From: Oscillospiraceae bacterium
Lineage (GTDB): Bacteria; Bacillota; Clostridia; Oscillospirales; Oscillospiraceae
Direction: 5' to 3'
Assembly (NCBI GenBank): GCA_017434755.1
Contig: JAFRER010000010.1
Coordinates: 62,001 to 126,000, forward strand
Length of the DNA stretch: 64,000 bases
This document shows positions 24,392 through 32,834 of this stretch, in pieces. A program made the position numbers and the translations under genes. A model generated the notes under the pieces. It was not told the origin of the DNA. It did no database searches and worked only from the letters and a program-made list of their open reading frames with translations. Every line of letters starts with the position of its first letter. Positions within the stretch are counted from its first letter, which is position 1.

Positions 24392-24649
24392 ATGACAATT
24401 CGTGAAGAAGTTGTGGAGCTGCTGCGCAACAGAAGCGCTGCGCTGTTCGGTCTGGATGCCGAAAAAAAGGCGGCGCTGAACGCACAGACCCGCTTTATGG
24501 AAGATCTGAACTGCAAGTCGGTGTCCTATGTGCAGCTCAGTGCAGCGCTGGAAGATGAGTTCGAGATCGAGATCCCCTACCAGTATATTAGCGCCTGGAG
24601 GACGTTCGGAGACGCGGCTGATTATATTGCCACGACACTTGGGGAGTAA
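24392..24649 (+). CDS. Acyl carrier protein-like, atypical carrier motif
   Basis: An 85-residue four-helix carrier protein. The phosphopantetheine serine appears as S43 in NCKSVSYVQL, aligned with the GADSLDTVEL of ordinary ACP; the usual Asp before it is Lys here and the following Leu is Val. Helix III (LSAALEDEFEIEIPYQYI) is normal. Because the Asp-Ser pair is the main recognition feature for holo-ACP synthase, this carrier may need a different transferase or act without a prosthetic group. AAAGGAAAGGA lies upstream. The CocE-type hydrolase follows at 12 bases, so the two probably share an operon. A house-keeping fatty-acid ACP role seems unlikely. Confidence 0.8.
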   Translation: MTIREEVVELLRNRSAALFGLDAEKKAALNAQTRFMEDLNCKSVSYVQLSAALEDEFEIEIPYQYISAWRTFGDAADYIATTLGE

Positions 24650-24661
24650 AGGAGATTAAAA

Positions 24662-26473
24662 ATGAAAGACATTCCGAGAAACATCGTTCCTCTTTATGAT
24701 TCGCCGGAGAGCGACGGCAAATACAAAATCGAAAAAGAAACCTTTGACGGTGAGGAGTTTGATGTCATATTCCGCAAAGGCAACCCCGGAATAACCATCG
24801 AGCAGGTGCAGGAAATGCGCGCCCGCGGCGAGGATGTTGACGCCAAGAGCATTCTGCCCCCGTTCCGTCCCAGGACCTACAGGGCAAGTGAGGTGGCGCC
24901 GCATATAACATGCATGCAGGAACAGGCGGTCCCCATGCGCGACGGAGTAAAGATCTATGCGGACATCTATCTGCCCGAGGGAGAGCCGGGCCCCTTCCCG
25001 CTCATCATCTCCTGGGGGCCCTACGGCAAACGTCCCCGCGAGGGTCAGGACACATGGAAAGCCATGGGAGTTCCTCCCGGAACCTTCTCGAACATGGCGA
25101 AATTCGAGTCCTCCGACCCCGCTTTCTGGTGCCGCAACGGTTATGCCGTTGCGAACGTGGACCCGAGAGGCGTCGGCCATTCCGAAGGCGATGTCCATCT
25201 GTGGGGGCCGAAAGACGGACAGGACGGCTATGACTTCATTGAATGGGCCGCCCAGCAGAACTGGTGCAACGGCCGCTGCGCACTTTACGGAAACTCCGGC
25301 GTGGCCATGGTCCAATGGAGGATCGCTGCCGAGCAGCCGCCTCATCTGGCATGCTTTGCCGCCTGGGAAGGCACGGGCGATATCTACAGAGAATCGGTCT
25401 GCCTCGGCGGTATCCCTTCGATCTATTATGAATACTGGATCACGCGCAGCATCGCGGCGTCCAACTATGTTGAAGACAACGCAAGCATGCTTGCAATGAA
25501 TCCCCTTATGAACAAGTTCTGGGAGAGCAAGATCCCCAACTGGAGAAACATCAAGGCCCCTGCCTATGTCTGCTGCGGCATGTGCCATCCCTGCCACCTG
25601 CGCGGTTCGCTGGAGGGCTTCCGCAGGATCCGTTCACCGAAAAAGTGGATACGCATCCACCGTGAGCACGAGTGGCCGGATTCCGTCATTCCCGCGAACA
25701 TGGAGGACCTCAAGCGCTTCTACGATCGCTATCTGAAGGATATCCGCAACGGCTGGGAGATGACCCCGAAAGTCCGGCTGGACGTTATGGACGCCTATGA
25801 ATATGATTTCAAGCGGCAGAGACCGGAAAACGAGTTCCCGCTTGCCCGCACGCAGTATACGAAGTTCTATCTCGATGCCAGAAACTGCAGCCTGAATGAG
25901 GCCCCTGTGGAGGAGGAGAGCGAACTCGTATATGATGCCAAGGAGGATACCGCCTCATTCGTGTACAAGTTTACGGAGGACACAGAGGTATCCGGCTATA
26001 TGAAGCTGCATGTTTTCCTCGAGGCCAGGGACTATGACAACATGGATATCATGACCTGGGTCACGAAATACAAGGAGGACGGGACATATGTGCCTCTGCG
26101 GCTCATGGGAATCGAGCATCGCGGGACATATTCCTTCTACAGAGCCAGTCACAGGGAGCTTGATCCCAAGTGGTCGACGGATTTCCAGCCGGTCCAGGCG
26201 CACCGCAAGGTCGAGCCGATGACTCCCGGAGAGGTCTATGAATGTGAGATAGAGATCCTTGCCAGCAGCCGTATCTGGCACAAGGGCGAGGAACTGCATG
26301 TGGAGCTTACGGGCCATCATGTCCCCTGCGGACAGCCCAACCCGCCGCAGCCTCTCGTCTGGGACAATGAGGGCAGACATGTCATCCACACCGGCGGCAA
26401 ATATGCCTCCTACATCCAGCTGCCGATCGTTCCTCCCAAGTATACATCAGGCGATTTTAAGTACTGGGACTGA
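24662..26473 (+). CDS. CocE/NonD-type alpha/beta hydrolase (S15 family)
   Basis: The 603-residue protein matches the CocE/X-Pro dipeptidyl-peptidase superfamily: an N-terminal alpha/beta-hydrolase domain with VPMRDGVKIYADIYLP, the oxyanion segment SWGPYGK (Tyr121), VDPRGVGHSEG and the nucleophile elbow ALYGNSGVA (S212); then a helical cap; then a C-terminal jelly-roll domain (VSGYMKLHVFLEARDYDNMDI...). The catalytic His is plausibly in HREHEWP. Members cleave esters or acyl groups. There is no signal peptide. Downstream of an ACP-like gene, it may release or transfer an acyl group, but that is inference. AAGGAG lies 7 bases before the ATG, and a terminator follows. Confidence 0.85.
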   Translation: MKDIPRNIVPLYDSPESDGKYKIEKETFDGEEFDVIFRKGNPGITIEQVQEMRARGEDVDAKSILPPFRPRTYRASEVAPHITCMQEQAVPMRDGVKIYADIYLPEGEPGPFPLIISWGPYGKRPREGQDTWKAMGVPPGTFSNMAKFESSDPAFWCRNGYAVANVDPRGVGHSEGDVHLWGPKDGQDGYDFIEWAAQQNWCNGRCALYGNSGVAMVQWRIAAEQPPHLACFAAWEGTGDIYRESVCLGGIPSIYYEYWITRSIAASNYVEDNASMLAMNPLMNKFWESKIPNWRNIKAPAYVCCGMCHPCHLRGSLEGFRRIRSPKKWIRIHREHEWPDSVIPANMEDLKRFYDRYLKDIRNGWEMTPKVRLDVMDAYEYDFKRQRPENEFPLARTQYTKFYLDARNCSLNEAPVEEESELVYDAKEDTASFVYKFTEDTEVSGYMKLHVFLEARDYDNMDIMTWVTKYKEDGTYVPLRLMGIEHRGTYSFYRASHRELDPKWSTDFQPVQAHRKVEPMTPGEVYECEIEILASSRIWHKGEELHVELTGHHVPCGQPNPPQPLVWDNEGRHVIHTGGKYASYIQLPIVPPKYTSGDFKYWD

Positions 26474-26502
26474 TTCCTCGGGAAAAGAAAACGGAATGAA
26501 AA

Positions 26503-26541
26503 AGGGGCTTTTGCAATACTTGCAAAAGCCCCTGCGTTTAT
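26503..26541. terminator. Terminator between CocE hydrolase and lipoprotein gene
   Basis: AGGGGCTTTTGCAA (26503-26516) pairs perfectly with TTGCAAAAGCCCCT (26520-26533), loop TAC, with a T-containing tail on the plus strand and AAAAA (complement TTTTT) on the other side, so both convergent genes can use it. Confidence 0.85.
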
Positions 26542-26561
26542 TCTGTTGAACCTGTGCCGGA

Positions 26562-27344
26562 TCATGGAACAAAGTCCATCATGGTATATGCGGGCGGATC
26601 GATGATAAGGCCATCGAGTTTGTTAAACCATTCCGAAAACTGTTCCTGTGTGATGCTCTCTGTTTTTGCAGCGCTCTCCCTGTCCCCATTCTCACAGTAG
26701 AAGAAGCCTCTGTCCCCGTCGCTGTACACGCCATAGGCTCTGGTCAGTTCGCTTCCGGAAAAGCTGCAGGCGTAATAGTCGCTGTAGGCAGCGCCGCCGG
26801 AACCCGCATAAATGAAGCCGCCATCGGAGGACAGGCAGTATCTTGAGCGGGTGTAGCTGGTGAAGACGAGCTTCGGAGCTCCGTTCTCTACAGTGAAGAG
26901 AGACGCGATGATCCTTGAAAAAAAGGCGTCGTCCGTCATGAGACCGACTATCAGTTCGGGAACGCCGTTTGCGTCGAGATCGATCAGGCAGTAGCCGGGC
27001 TTTGCCATGCTTTCCAGATAAAGGCTGAGATTGCTTGCCAGATCATAATCCTGATTGGTGAGGTCAACCGAGGCTTCACCTCCCTGCTTGTAGGCATCGA
27101 CTACGGTAAAAAGTATTTCGTAGCTGTCAAATACGGGAGCGTAAACGGCGAGCCAGTCGGTCTCCTGTACGGCGCCCGGTTCCGCCGGGGCAGGCGCTTC
27201 TTCCGTGCTCTGCTCCGGTTTCGGGACGGCTTGCGTTTGAGAGTTCTGTTGCAGAACGGGAGTCTTCTCAGGAGCCGTCTTCTGAGAGGAGCAGGCGGAG
27301 AGGAGCAGGATCGCGGAAAGAAGAATGGGCAGGATTCTTTTCAT
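26562..27344 (-). CDS. Lipoprotein of unknown function
   Basis: A 260-residue exported lipoprotein: the signal peptide MKRILPILLSAILLLSAC ends in the lipobox LSAC, giving a lipidated Cys18. A Pro/Glu/Gln-rich linker (about 25-62) precedes a globular domain with CLIDLDANGVPELIVGL, a calcium-loop-like (EF-hand/dockerin-style) repeat seen in many gut Firmicutes lipoproteins. Function unknown. GAAAGGA lies 10 bases before the ATG at 27344; upstream open frame to 27665 has no start context. A consensus promoter lies about 50 bases upstream. Confidence 0.8.
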   Translation of the reverse strand: MKRILPILLSAILLLSACSSQKTAPEKTPVLQQNSQTQAVPKPEQSTEEAPAPAEPGAVQETDWLAVYAPVFDSYEILFTVVDAYKQGGEASVDLTNQDYDLASNLSLYLESMAKPGYCLIDLDANGVPELIVGLMTDDAFFSRIIASLFTVENGAPKLVFTSYTRSRYCLSSDGGFIYAGSGGAAYSDYYACSFSGSELTRAYGVYSDGDRGFFYCENGDRESAAKTESITQEQFSEWFNKLDGLIIDPPAYTMMDFVP

Positions 27345-27395
27345 TTCAGAATGTCCTTTCAAAAGGATTTGCTCTCCGAAAGGATTGCTTCTGCT

Positions 27396-27424
27396 ACTAT
27401 AATGATCATCCGGCGCTGTGTCAA
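27396..27424 (-). promoter_or_regulatory. Consensus promoter of the lipoprotein gene
   Basis: Minus strand TTGACA (27419-27424), 17 bases, TATAGT (27396-27401). Confidence 0.85.
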
Positions 27425-27486
27425 GGAGCACGGATGAACGATCCGCAAATTCGCGGAATAAAGCCGGGAAAGTGCGATTTTTGCCG

Positions 27487-27526
27487 GATCGGCCCTGTTT
27501 GTTATAGACAGGACCGGTCATTTTAT
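27487..27526 (+). promoter_or_regulatory. Hairpin with U-rich tail in the aro operon leader
   Basis: GATCGGCCCTGT (27487-27498) pairs with ACAGGACCGGTC (27508-27519), with one mismatch and one G-U pair, around TTGTTATAG, followed by ATTTTATAT. It lies about 70 bases before the first aro gene and could be a terminator of unknown upstream RNA, an attenuator, or an incidental hairpin. No leader peptide rich in aromatic residues and no T-box was found. Confidence 0.4.
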
Positions 27527-27591
27527 ATATCATACAAATATCAGAATAACATACAAGAATCGGGAACAAGGATTGAAAGGTGCGCCATAGG

Positions 27592-28890
27592 ATGAAACTG
27601 GAGAAGGCAAGAGAAAAGATCGCAAATGCTGACAGACAGATGGCAAAGCTGTTTGAAGAGCGCATGGAAGCGGTGAAGGCCGTTGCCGATTATAAAAAAG
27701 AGCACGGTCTGCCTGTGGAGGATAAAGCGCAGGAGACAAAAAAGATCTCGGAGATTGGAAGCCTGATCGGGGATCCGGAACTCCGGCCGTATTATGCAAG
27801 CTTCCTTCAGAGCACCATGGAAATCAGCAAACGCCTTCAGCAGGAACGGCTCCGCAGACAGGCACCCGGGAAGGAGCAGGAAAATGCGGTTTTGAGGATG
27901 GAACTCGGGCCCGATTCCTATGACATCGTTCTGGAACGCGGCTGTCTGCACCGGGCGGGAGAACTGCTTGATCTGAACAGGAAGGTCATGATCGTTACCG
28001 GGGAGCTTGTGCCGCGCAAATACGCCGAAACTGTGGCCGGACAGTGCACGGAGCCCTTTCTCCATATCATCCCTTCGGGAGAAGAGAGCAAAAGCTTTGC
28101 CGTGCTGGAAGATATCCTCGTGACGATGCTCAATGCGGGATTCACCAGATCCGACTGTGTGTGTGCCGTCGGAGGAGGCGTGGTGGGAGATCTGGCCGGA
28201 TTTGCAGCCGCCTGTTATATGAGAGGCATTGATTTCTACAATGTGCCTACCACGGTCCTTTCCCAGGTGGACAGTTCTATCGGCGGAAAGACCGCGGTAA
28301 ATCTCCGCGGCGTGAAGAATATGGCGGGAGCATTCTGGCAGCCGAAGAAGGTCCTCATCGATCCGGACACCCTTTCGACCCTTCCGCCGAGGCATATCAC
28401 AAACGGGCTCGCAGAAGCCCTGAAGGCGGGACTGATTGCGGATGAGAAGCTGTTTTCCCTGTTCGAGACCGAAGACGCCGCAACCGATACGGAAAAGGTG
28501 ATCGAGGCAGCGCTGCGGGTGAAAAAGAAGGTGGTCGAAGCCGATGAACGGGAAAACGGTCTGCGGAAGATCCTGAATTTCGGCCATACCATCGGCCACG
28601 GAATCGAGAGCGTCACCGGCATGCTGCACGGCGAGAGCGTTGCATTGGGCATGATCCCCATGTGCTCTGATGAAGTGAGAGCGAGGCTCATCCCGGTGCT
28701 CGAAAAGCTCGGACTGCCGCTTTCGGTCCGGGCGGATCCGGATACAGTTTTCGCTGCGGTGATGCATGATAAAAAAATGTCTGCCGGGAAGATCACGGTG
28801 GTAAAAGTACCTGTGCCGGGCAGTTACAAAATGGAGAGCGTTTTGCCGGAAGATCTCAAAGACCTTATAAAAATGGTGGTGCATGTATGA
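27592..28890 (+). CDS. aroB: Chorismate mutase / 3-dehydroquinate synthase fusion
   Basis: A 432-residue fusion. Residues 1-88 are an AroQ-type chorismate mutase helix bundle: R7, R24, K35, D44, E48 and Q84 align with E. coli mutase R11, R28, K39, D48, E52 and Q88, but the place of Arg51 is Gln47. Residues 100-432 are 3-dehydroquinate synthase: VGGGVVGDLAGF (NAD), DSSIGGKTAVN, and the zinc ligands E275, H332 (NFGHTIGH) and H346 (LHGE). The enzyme thus joins the second step of the shikimate pathway with the first step after chorismate. The ATG at 27592 is preferred to a GTG at 27580. First gene of the aro operon; overlaps aroC by four bases. Confidence 0.92.
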   Translation: MKLEKAREKIANADRQMAKLFEERMEAVKAVADYKKEHGLPVEDKAQETKKISEIGSLIGDPELRPYYASFLQSTMEISKRLQQERLRRQAPGKEQENAVLRMELGPDSYDIVLERGCLHRAGELLDLNRKVMIVTGELVPRKYAETVAGQCTEPFLHIIPSGEESKSFAVLEDILVTMLNAGFTRSDCVCAVGGGVVGDLAGFAAACYMRGIDFYNVPTTVLSQVDSSIGGKTAVNLRGVKNMAGAFWQPKKVLIDPDTLSTLPPRHITNGLAEALKAGLIADEKLFSLFETEDAATDTEKVIEAALRVKKKVVEADERENGLRKILNFGHTIGHGIESVTGMLHGESVALGMIPMCSDEVRARLIPVLEKLGLPLSVRADPDTVFAAVMHDKKMSAGKITVVKVPVPGSYKMESVLPEDLKDLIKMVVHV

Positions 28891-29984
28891 AAAACACATT
28901 CGGATCGAGCGTCTGCGTAACGCTGTTCGGAGAGAGCCACGGCCCCGCGGTGGGAGCTGTGGTGGACGGCCTTGCCCCGGGGATTCAGGCGGATATGGAA
29001 TTCATCCGCCATCAGCTCAGTTTAAGGCGCCCGTACGGGAGAATCTCCACTCCCCGGGTGGAAGTGGATGATTTTGAGATCCTCAGCGGTGTGTTCAACG
29101 GAAAGACCACAGGAACACCGCTGTGCATCGTCATCCGCAATACAGACACGAAAAGCCGTGATTATGAAGCGACACGCGCCCTCGCAAGGCCGGGTCATGC
29201 CGATTTCACGGCCTATGAGAAATATCACGGTTTTGAAGACCCCAGAGGCGGCGGACACTTTTCCGGAAGGATCACGGCTGCCCTCACAGCGGCCGGTGCG
29301 GTAGCGCTCACAGCCCTTCGCATCAAGGGGATCGCCATAGGCACCCATATTGCAAGCTGCGGCGGGATCAAAGACCGTACGTTCTCCGAACTTGAGACGG
29401 ATATCCGCAGACTGAACGAAATGCCTTTTGCGGTGCTTGACGAGGACGCGGGGGAAAAAATGAAGGAAGTAATCGCTGCTGCGGCCGAAGACGGCGACAG
29501 CGTCGGCGGTGTGCTGGAAACGGCGGTAACCGGAGTACCTGCCGGGATCGGGGAGCCGTGGTTCGATACCGTGGAAGGCCTTCTCGCTCACGGACTGTTC
29601 TCTGTTCCGGGCATTAAAGGCGTTCAGTTCGGCGCGGGCTTTGATCTGGCGGACTCCAGAGGAAGCATCTTCAATGATCCTTTCTGCATGGAGGGAGATT
29701 GTATAAAGACCCGCGGCAACAACAACGGAGGAGTCAACGGAGGAATCAGCAACGGGATGCCGATCGTTTTCCGCTGTGCGGTGAAACCGACCCCTTCGAT
29801 TTTCAGAGAACAGGGTACGGTGGACTTCATGGAACGGAAAGATGCGCAGATCCGGCTCAGCGGACGCCACGATCCCGCGATCATCCACCGGGCGAGGGTG
29901 GTCGTGGACTCGGTAACGGCTCTCGTTCTGTGTGATCTTCTGGCGCAGCGGTTCGGAACGGACTGGCTCGGAGGGATGCAATGA
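28887..29984 (+). CDS. aroC: Chorismate synthase
   Basis: Converts EPSP to chorismate with reduced FMN. The 365-residue product has all family signatures: GESHGPAVGAVVDGLAPG near the start, RPGHADFTAYEKYHGFEDPRGGG in the middle (FMN/EPSP-binding histidines and arginines), and the C-terminal GRHDPAIIHRARVVVD. Length and motifs are complete. It overlaps the preceding fusion gene and the following aroE-aroK by ATGA junctions, so the operon is translationally coupled. Confidence 0.97.
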   Translation: MKNTFGSSVCVTLFGESHGPAVGAVVDGLAPGIQADMEFIRHQLSLRRPYGRISTPRVEVDDFEILSGVFNGKTTGTPLCIVIRNTDTKSRDYEATRALARPGHADFTAYEKYHGFEDPRGGGHFSGRITAALTAAGAVALTALRIKGIAIGTHIASCGGIKDRTFSELETDIRRLNEMPFAVLDEDAGEKMKEVIAAAAEDGDSVGGVLETAVTGVPAGIGEPWFDTVEGLLAHGLFSVPGIKGVQFGAGFDLADSRGSIFNDPFCMEGDCIKTRGNNNGGVNGGISNGMPIVFRCAVKPTPSIFREQGTVDFMERKDAQIRLSGRHDPAIIHRARVVVDSVTALVLCDLLAQRFGTDWLGGMQ

Positions 29985-31216
29985 GATACGGACTGCTCGG
30001 AGAAAAACTCGGACACAGTTTTTCCAAGGAGATCCATGAAAAGCTCGGTCTTTACACCTATGAGCTGATCGAACTGACTCCTACCGGACTGGATGCGTTC
30101 CTGCGGGAGAAGGTCTTCTCCGGGGTGAACGTGACCATCCCCTATAAGCAGGCGGTGATCCCTTATCTTGACTCGATCAGCGAACGCGCGGGAAAGATCG
30201 GTGCAGTCAATACCATCGTCAACCGGGGGGGAAAACTGTTCGGAGACAACACCGATTTTGGCGGACTGGAGGCTCTGATAAGGAAAACAGGGCTTGTGCT
30301 TGCGGGAAAGACCGTGCTGATCGCCGGGACCGGCGGGACCAGCAAGACCGCCCGTGCTGTTGCGGAAGCCATGGGGGCAGCGAAGGTGCTCCGGATGAGC
30401 CGCGGCGGGAAGGAAGATGCTGTCAGCTATGCGGATGCCTATGAAAAATATGCCTCCGCGCAGATCCTTTTCAACACCACACCTTCCGGGATGTACCCGA
30501 AGCCGGACGGAATGGCGGTGGACCTTGACAGGCTTCCGGAACTGGAAGGCGTGATCGACGTTGTATACAATCCGCTCACGACCAGGCTCGTCCGCGAGGC
30601 GCGAGAAAGAGGGATCCGGGCGGAGAACGGCCTGTATATGCTTGTAGCCCAGGCTGTCCTGGCGGCGGAAGCATTTACCGGAGCGGAATTCGGGCGGGAC
30701 ATCACAGACAGAATCTTTGCCGAACTCGTGTTTGAAAAGCGGAACATTGTGCTTACGGGCATGCCTTCCAGCGGGAAAAGCACCATCGGAAAGATCCTTT
30801 CCGAAAAGCTTGGCAGAGAGCTCGTCGATACCGATGCCCGGATCGTAGAGAAAGCCGGGATGCCGATTACGGAGATCTTCCGTACAAAAGGAGAAAACGC
30901 CTTCCGGGATCTCGAGACGGAAACGATAGAGGAAGTGTCGGCTTCCGGAGGGAAAGTGCTCTCCACGGGAGGGGGTGCGGTTCTCAGAAAGCGGAACGTT
31001 GACCTGCTGAAGAGAAACGGAACGGTTGTTTTCCTTGACCGGCCGCTTGAGGCACTCCTGCCGAGCGATGACCGGCCGCTGGCCGATAATGCGGAAAAAC
31101 TGCGCGGGCTTTATGCCGAACGGCTCCCCGTATATACCGCTTCCGCAGATGTGATCCTGCAAGTCAGCGGGACACCGGAGCAAACGACGGAAGAATTGCT
31201 GGAGAAACTGAGATGA
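29981..31216 (+). CDS. aroE: Shikimate dehydrogenase / shikimate kinase fusion
   Basis: A 411-residue bifunctional protein. Residues 1-245 are shikimate dehydrogenase: substrate-binding HSFSK (12-16), catalytic K56 (NVTIPYK) and D92 (NTDFGG), and the NADPH loop GTGGTSKTA at 116-124. Residues 254-411 are shikimate kinase: P-loop GMPSSGKST (260-268), D283/D285 and R309 for shikimate, GGGAV at 330-334 and the lid arginine in SDDRPL. The two consecutive pathway steps (3-dehydroshikimate to shikimate to shikimate-3-phosphate) are in one chain. Gene pairs are usually separate; the fusion is known in some Clostridia and related bacteria. Confidence 0.95.
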   Translation: MRYGLLGEKLGHSFSKEIHEKLGLYTYELIELTPTGLDAFLREKVFSGVNVTIPYKQAVIPYLDSISERAGKIGAVNTIVNRGGKLFGDNTDFGGLEALIRKTGLVLAGKTVLIAGTGGTSKTARAVAEAMGAAKVLRMSRGGKEDAVSYADAYEKYASAQILFNTTPSGMYPKPDGMAVDLDRLPELEGVIDVVYNPLTTRLVREARERGIRAENGLYMLVAQAVLAAEAFTGAEFGRDITDRIFAELVFEKRNIVLTGMPSSGKSTIGKILSEKLGRELVDTDARIVEKAGMPITEIFRTKGENAFRDLETETIEEVSASGGKVLSTGGGAVLRKRNVDLLKRNGTVVFLDRPLEALLPSDDRPLADNAEKLRGLYAERLPVYTASADVILQVSGTPEQTTEELLEKLR

Positions 31217-31647
31217 AGATACTTGTGATAAACGGTCCGAATCTGAATATGCTGGGGATCCGGGAACCTGCGATTTACGGGGCGGAAACCTATGAAACGT
31301 TATGCAGGCTCATCTCCTCCTTCGCGGTGGAGCACGGCATCGAGGCGGAGGTCTTCCAGTCCAACCATGAGGGGGACCTTGTGGACAGGATCCAGCAGGC
31401 TTACGGGACCGCAGACGGGATCGTGATCAACCCCGCAGCATATACACACACGAGCGTTGCCCTGCTCGATGCGGTGAAGGCGGTGGGGATCCCCACGGTG
31501 GAGGTGCACATCTCCGATGTTTCCAAACGGGAGGATTTCCGGCAGATCAGTTATATCCGGCGGGCATGCATCGCCACGATAAGCGGACACGGTCTCAAAG
31601 GATATACGGAGGCAATGGAACTGCTGATGAAAGAGGCCGGGCTATGA
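31213..31647 (+). CDS. aroQ: 3-dehydroquinate dehydratase, type II
   Basis: Dodecameric enzyme that dehydrates 3-dehydroquinate. The 144-residue product shows NGPNLNMLGIREPAIYG (N10, R17 and the catalytic Y22), FQSNHEGDLVDRIQ, NPAAYTHTSVALLDA and EVHISDVSKREDFR with the proton-donating His near residue 100. It is unrelated to type I AroD. It overlaps both neighbours by four bases. It supplies the substrate of the preceding AroE domain. Confidence 0.97.
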   Translation: MKILVINGPNLNMLGIREPAIYGAETYETLCRLISSFAVEHGIEAEVFQSNHEGDLVDRIQQAYGTADGIVINPAAYTHTSVALLDAVKAVGIPTVEVHISDVSKREDFRQISYIRRACIATISGHGLKGYTEAMELLMKEAGL

Positions 31648-32834
31648 CCGTCACCATTTTTCCGTCGCTGCCGTCCGGAACGATAAAGGCACCGCCCAGC
31701 AAGAGTATGGCCCACAGGCTGCTGATTTGCGCGGGACTTGCCCGCGGCGAAAGCAGGATCAAAGGAGTCTCCTTTTCGGAGGATATCCTTGCGACCATCG
31801 ACTGCCTGAAAGCACTCGGGGTGGAAGTCCGTACGGAAGGAAACTGTGTTGAGATAACGGGAACGGATCCCGAAGGCCCGGCTGTCGCGGTGCTTCCCTG
31901 CAGGGAAAGCGGCAGTACTTTACGCTTTCTGATTCCTGTCTGCATCCTTTCAGAGGCGGAAACGCGGCTGATCGGAAGCGAAAGCCTGATGAAGCGCCCG
32001 CTCGTGGTTTATGAGCGCCTGTTTGCAGAGAAGGGCCTTCCGTTTAAAAAGACCGGCAACAGTCTTTCGGTAAAAGGGAAACTCCCGCCGGGAGAATACT
32101 GCTTTGCGGGAAATGTGAGCAGCCAGTTCGCGAGCGGTCTGCTGTTTGCACTGCCGCTGCTCGAAGAAAACAGCCGCATCAAACTACTGCCGCCGGTGGA
32201 AAGCAGATCGTATATCGATTTGACCCTGTCAGCCATGCGTGCCTTCGGCGTTATGAGCGCATGGGAAAGCCCGGAGTACATCTCCGTGCCTGGGGGACAG
32301 TGTTATTTGCCGCAGGAGCTCACCGTGGAGGGGGATTGGTCTAATTCGGCATTTTTCCTTGCCATGGGAATCCCGGTGATGGGGCTGGACGAAAACAGCC
32401 TCCAGGGCGACAGAGTGTGCAGAGAGTATTTCAGAGCGCTGGACGCAGGCTTTGCCGAACTTGACATTTCCGACTGCCCGGATCTCGGACCAGTCCTTTT
32501 TGCCTATGCAGCGCTTCATTCCGGCGGGCGCTTTTCCGGAACAGATAGACTTCGCATTAAAGAAAGCGACCGCCTTGCATCCATGAGAGAGGAACTGGCA
32601 AAATGCGGAGTGGAGATCTGCCTCGGAGAAAACACGATCACCGTAGGAAGCGGAGTGAAAAGACCCGAGGTCCCGCTGGACGGTCACAAGGACCATCGTA
32701 TCGTGATGGCGCTTTCCGTTCTTTGTACCGTTACGGGCGGGACCATATGCGGAGCGGAGGCAGTCTGTAAGAGTTTTCCGGATTTCTTTGAGGTACTCCG
32801 ATCAGTCGGAGTAAAGACGGAGGAAGTATTATGA
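31644..32834 (+). CDS. aroA: 3-phosphoshikimate 1-carboxyvinyltransferase (EPSP synthase)
   Basis: Transfers enolpyruvyl from PEP to shikimate-3-phosphate. The 396-residue product, slightly short for the family (about 420), has the N-terminal APPSKSMAHRLLICAGLARG segment with the active-site Lys, SGSTLRFL, and the C-terminal domain motif LRIKESDRLASM followed by DGHKDHRIVMAL. It uses APPSKS and CRESGSTLRF segments of the class typical for Firmicutes. The ATG overlaps the aroQ stop. Confidence 0.96.
   Translation: MTVTIFPSLPSGTIKAPPSKSMAHRLLICAGLARGESRIKGVSFSEDILATIDCLKALGVEVRTEGNCVEITGTDPEGPAVAVLPCRESGSTLRFLIPVCILSEAETRLIGSESLMKRPLVVYERLFAEKGLPFKKTGNSLSVKGKLPPGEYCFAGNVSSQFASGLLFALPLLEENSRIKLLPPVESRSYIDLTLSAMRAFGVMSAWESPEYISVPGGQCYLPQELTVEGDWSNSAFFLAMGIPVMGLDENSLQGDRVCREYFRALDAGFAELDISDCPDLGPVLFAYAALHSGGRFSGTDRLRIKESDRLASMREELAKCGVEICLGENTITVGSGVKRPEVPLDGHKDHRIVMALSVLCTVTGGTICGAEAVCKSFPDFFEVLRSVGVKTEEVL

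Noticed and set aside
24392-24649. House-keeping fatty-acid AcpP.
   Set aside because: The carrier motif is KSV rather than DSL and no fab genes are nearby.
27400-27590. Aromatic amino acid leader peptide or T-box before the aro operon.
   Set aside because: No short frame rich in Trp/Phe/Tyr with a ribosome binding site and no T-box core; only one hairpin of uncertain role.
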